A stretch of 64,000 nucleotides of DNA from Akkermansia muciniphila (lineage in GTDB: Bacteria; Verrucomicrobiota; Verrucomicrobiia; Verrucomicrobiales; V1-33): contig CAMDJM010000012.1 of NCBI GenBank assembly GCA_945900785.1, positions 1 through 64,000 of the forward strand, read 5' to 3'. How positions within the stretch are numbered: position 1 is the stretch's first letter; the number at the start of each line of letters is the position of its first letter. The notes beneath the pieces were generated by a model. That model was not told the DNA's origin. It saw only the letters and a program-made list of their open reading frames with translations, and ran no database searches. The position numbers and the translations under genes are program-made. Shown here in pieces: positions 63,454 through 64,000 of the stretch.

Positions 63454-64000
63454 TCAGATTTGGGCGGGAACTTCGCATGTTACTGATTTTGTGTCCTTCG
63501 CGTCCTTCTGTTCAAATTCTACTGCCGTTTTTAGGATCACCGGCACGGCGGTGGGATCTGGTGGGCTGGGGCTGGGTGGTGTGGGTTCGGCGGGTGGAGT
63601 GACGGGCGTGGATTCGGCGGGCGGAGTGGCGGGTGTGGGTTCGGAAGCCGGGGCCGGGGCTGGTTCCGCCGGGGCTGGGGCTGGGGCGGGTTTGGGGGCT
63701 TCCTCCAAATTGAGGGAAGGCACGGGCTCAGGAACCGGGTTGGGCAAGGTATCGCCGGGTTTCAGCACCGGATCACCGGGCAGAATGAGCGAAGTTTTTT
63801 TCAGTTCGGTGCCTTCAAATTCCAGCGGGGGGAGCAGGAGTTGGGAATTCTCCGCGCCAGGCATGGAGGGGAGGTCCGGCTGATCGGGGGGGGCTGCGCC
63901 GGGGGACCAGGCTGCGGGCAGGGATCCGGCAGCCAATTGCGGCAGAACGACGATTTTAGGTGGGGCAAAATCACTCTCCATGGCCTGGCGCATTTGATCA
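63454..64000 (-). CDS. Proline/alanine-rich protein, probably cut by window edge
   Basis: The frame is open to the last base of the window, so the gene may extend beyond it; an ATG at 63993 is also possible as start. The visible part (about 180 residues) has QLLLPPLEFEGTELKK and then a long tail of Pro-Ala-Glu-Pro words (APAPAPAEPAPAPASEP), which could span the periplasm or peptidoglycan. The last ~20 codons (QKDAKDTKS) derive from the intergenic-repeat-like word AAGGACGCGAAGGACAC. No family recognised. Confidence 0.5.
   Translation of the reverse strand, partial: DQMRQAMESDFAPPKIVVLPQLAAGSLPAAWSPGAAPPDQPDLPSMPGAENSQLLLPPLEFEGTELKKTSLILPGDPVLKPGDTLPNPVPEPVPSLNLEEAPKPAPAPAPAEPAPAPASEPTPATPPAESTPVTPPAEPTPPSPSPPDPTAVPVILKTAVEFEQKDAKDTKSVTCEVPAQI

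Overview
The window looks like a chromosomal segment of a GC-rich, diderm bacterium of the Verrucomicrobiota (inferred, not proven). The clues are a PVC-type membrane-bound dehydrogenase ending in a haem c motif, a Cys-type sulfatase, a giant CotH/lamin-tail/LamG surface protein, lipoprotein signals, and many intergenic palindromes and heptamer repeats. Most genes are housekeeping or envelope genes. No ribosomal RNA, CRISPR array, prophage or canonical tRNA gene was seen.

Layout. 1-9.1 kb: an S9 peptidase (cut by the window edge), a decayed gene, dnaN, an NlpC/P60 lipoprotein, a glycosyltransferase, a phosphatase and an ABC exporter. 9.1-14.4 kb: an arsR-DUF6428-arsC operon facing a P1B-4-type metal ATPase and a sensor kinase, with a palindromic operator between them. 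14.5-18.2 kb: a NemR/NemA-like flavin oxidoreductase plus alcohol dehydrogenase cassette with two matching operator-like sites. 18.5-26.4 kb: leuS, accD, folC and an FAD oxidoreductase/DUF1365 pair. 26.5-28.8 kb: pfkA and a D,D-carboxypeptidase. 29.1-33.1 kb: an RNA-repair locus (Ro60/TROVE protein, Y-RNA array, RtcB). 33.2-38.1 kb: an M48 protease, argC, argJ and an M29 aminopeptidase. 38.1-39.9 kb: a broken HNH cassette and a VapBC-type module. 40-52 kb: PVC dehydrogenase, PQQ-propeller protein, CDF transporter, sulfatase, Mn-dependent pyrophosphatase, mutY and an OmpA protein. 52.5-64 kb: the giant CotH protein, an SDR, lipocalin, ispD, an M16 protease and an L,D-transpeptidase.

Two loci stand out. 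First, between the Ro60 homologue and rtcB lie four RNA units. Each starts with a GNCGAANG motif and closes on itself by a perfect terminal stem. Three of them contain a T-arm, a capped acceptor-like stem and a D-arm in that order, which is a circularly permuted tRNA, as expected for bacterial YrlA-type Y RNAs. The fourth is a 66-nt hairpin without a tRNA module. A well-spaced sigma-54 (-24/-12) promoter precedes the Ro gene, and three different palindromic elements sit between the RNA units. Second, a complete REP-associated tyrosine transposase bounded by perfect 26-bp inverted REP sequences is inserted in frame in the editing region of leucyl-tRNA synthetase. The same REP sequence forms a non-autonomous REPIN inside the Ro/Y-RNA locus and a solo REP beside the OmpA gene. 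Other palindromic families have also entered coding sequence (folC) or end genes (the ABC exporter, mutY N-terminus).
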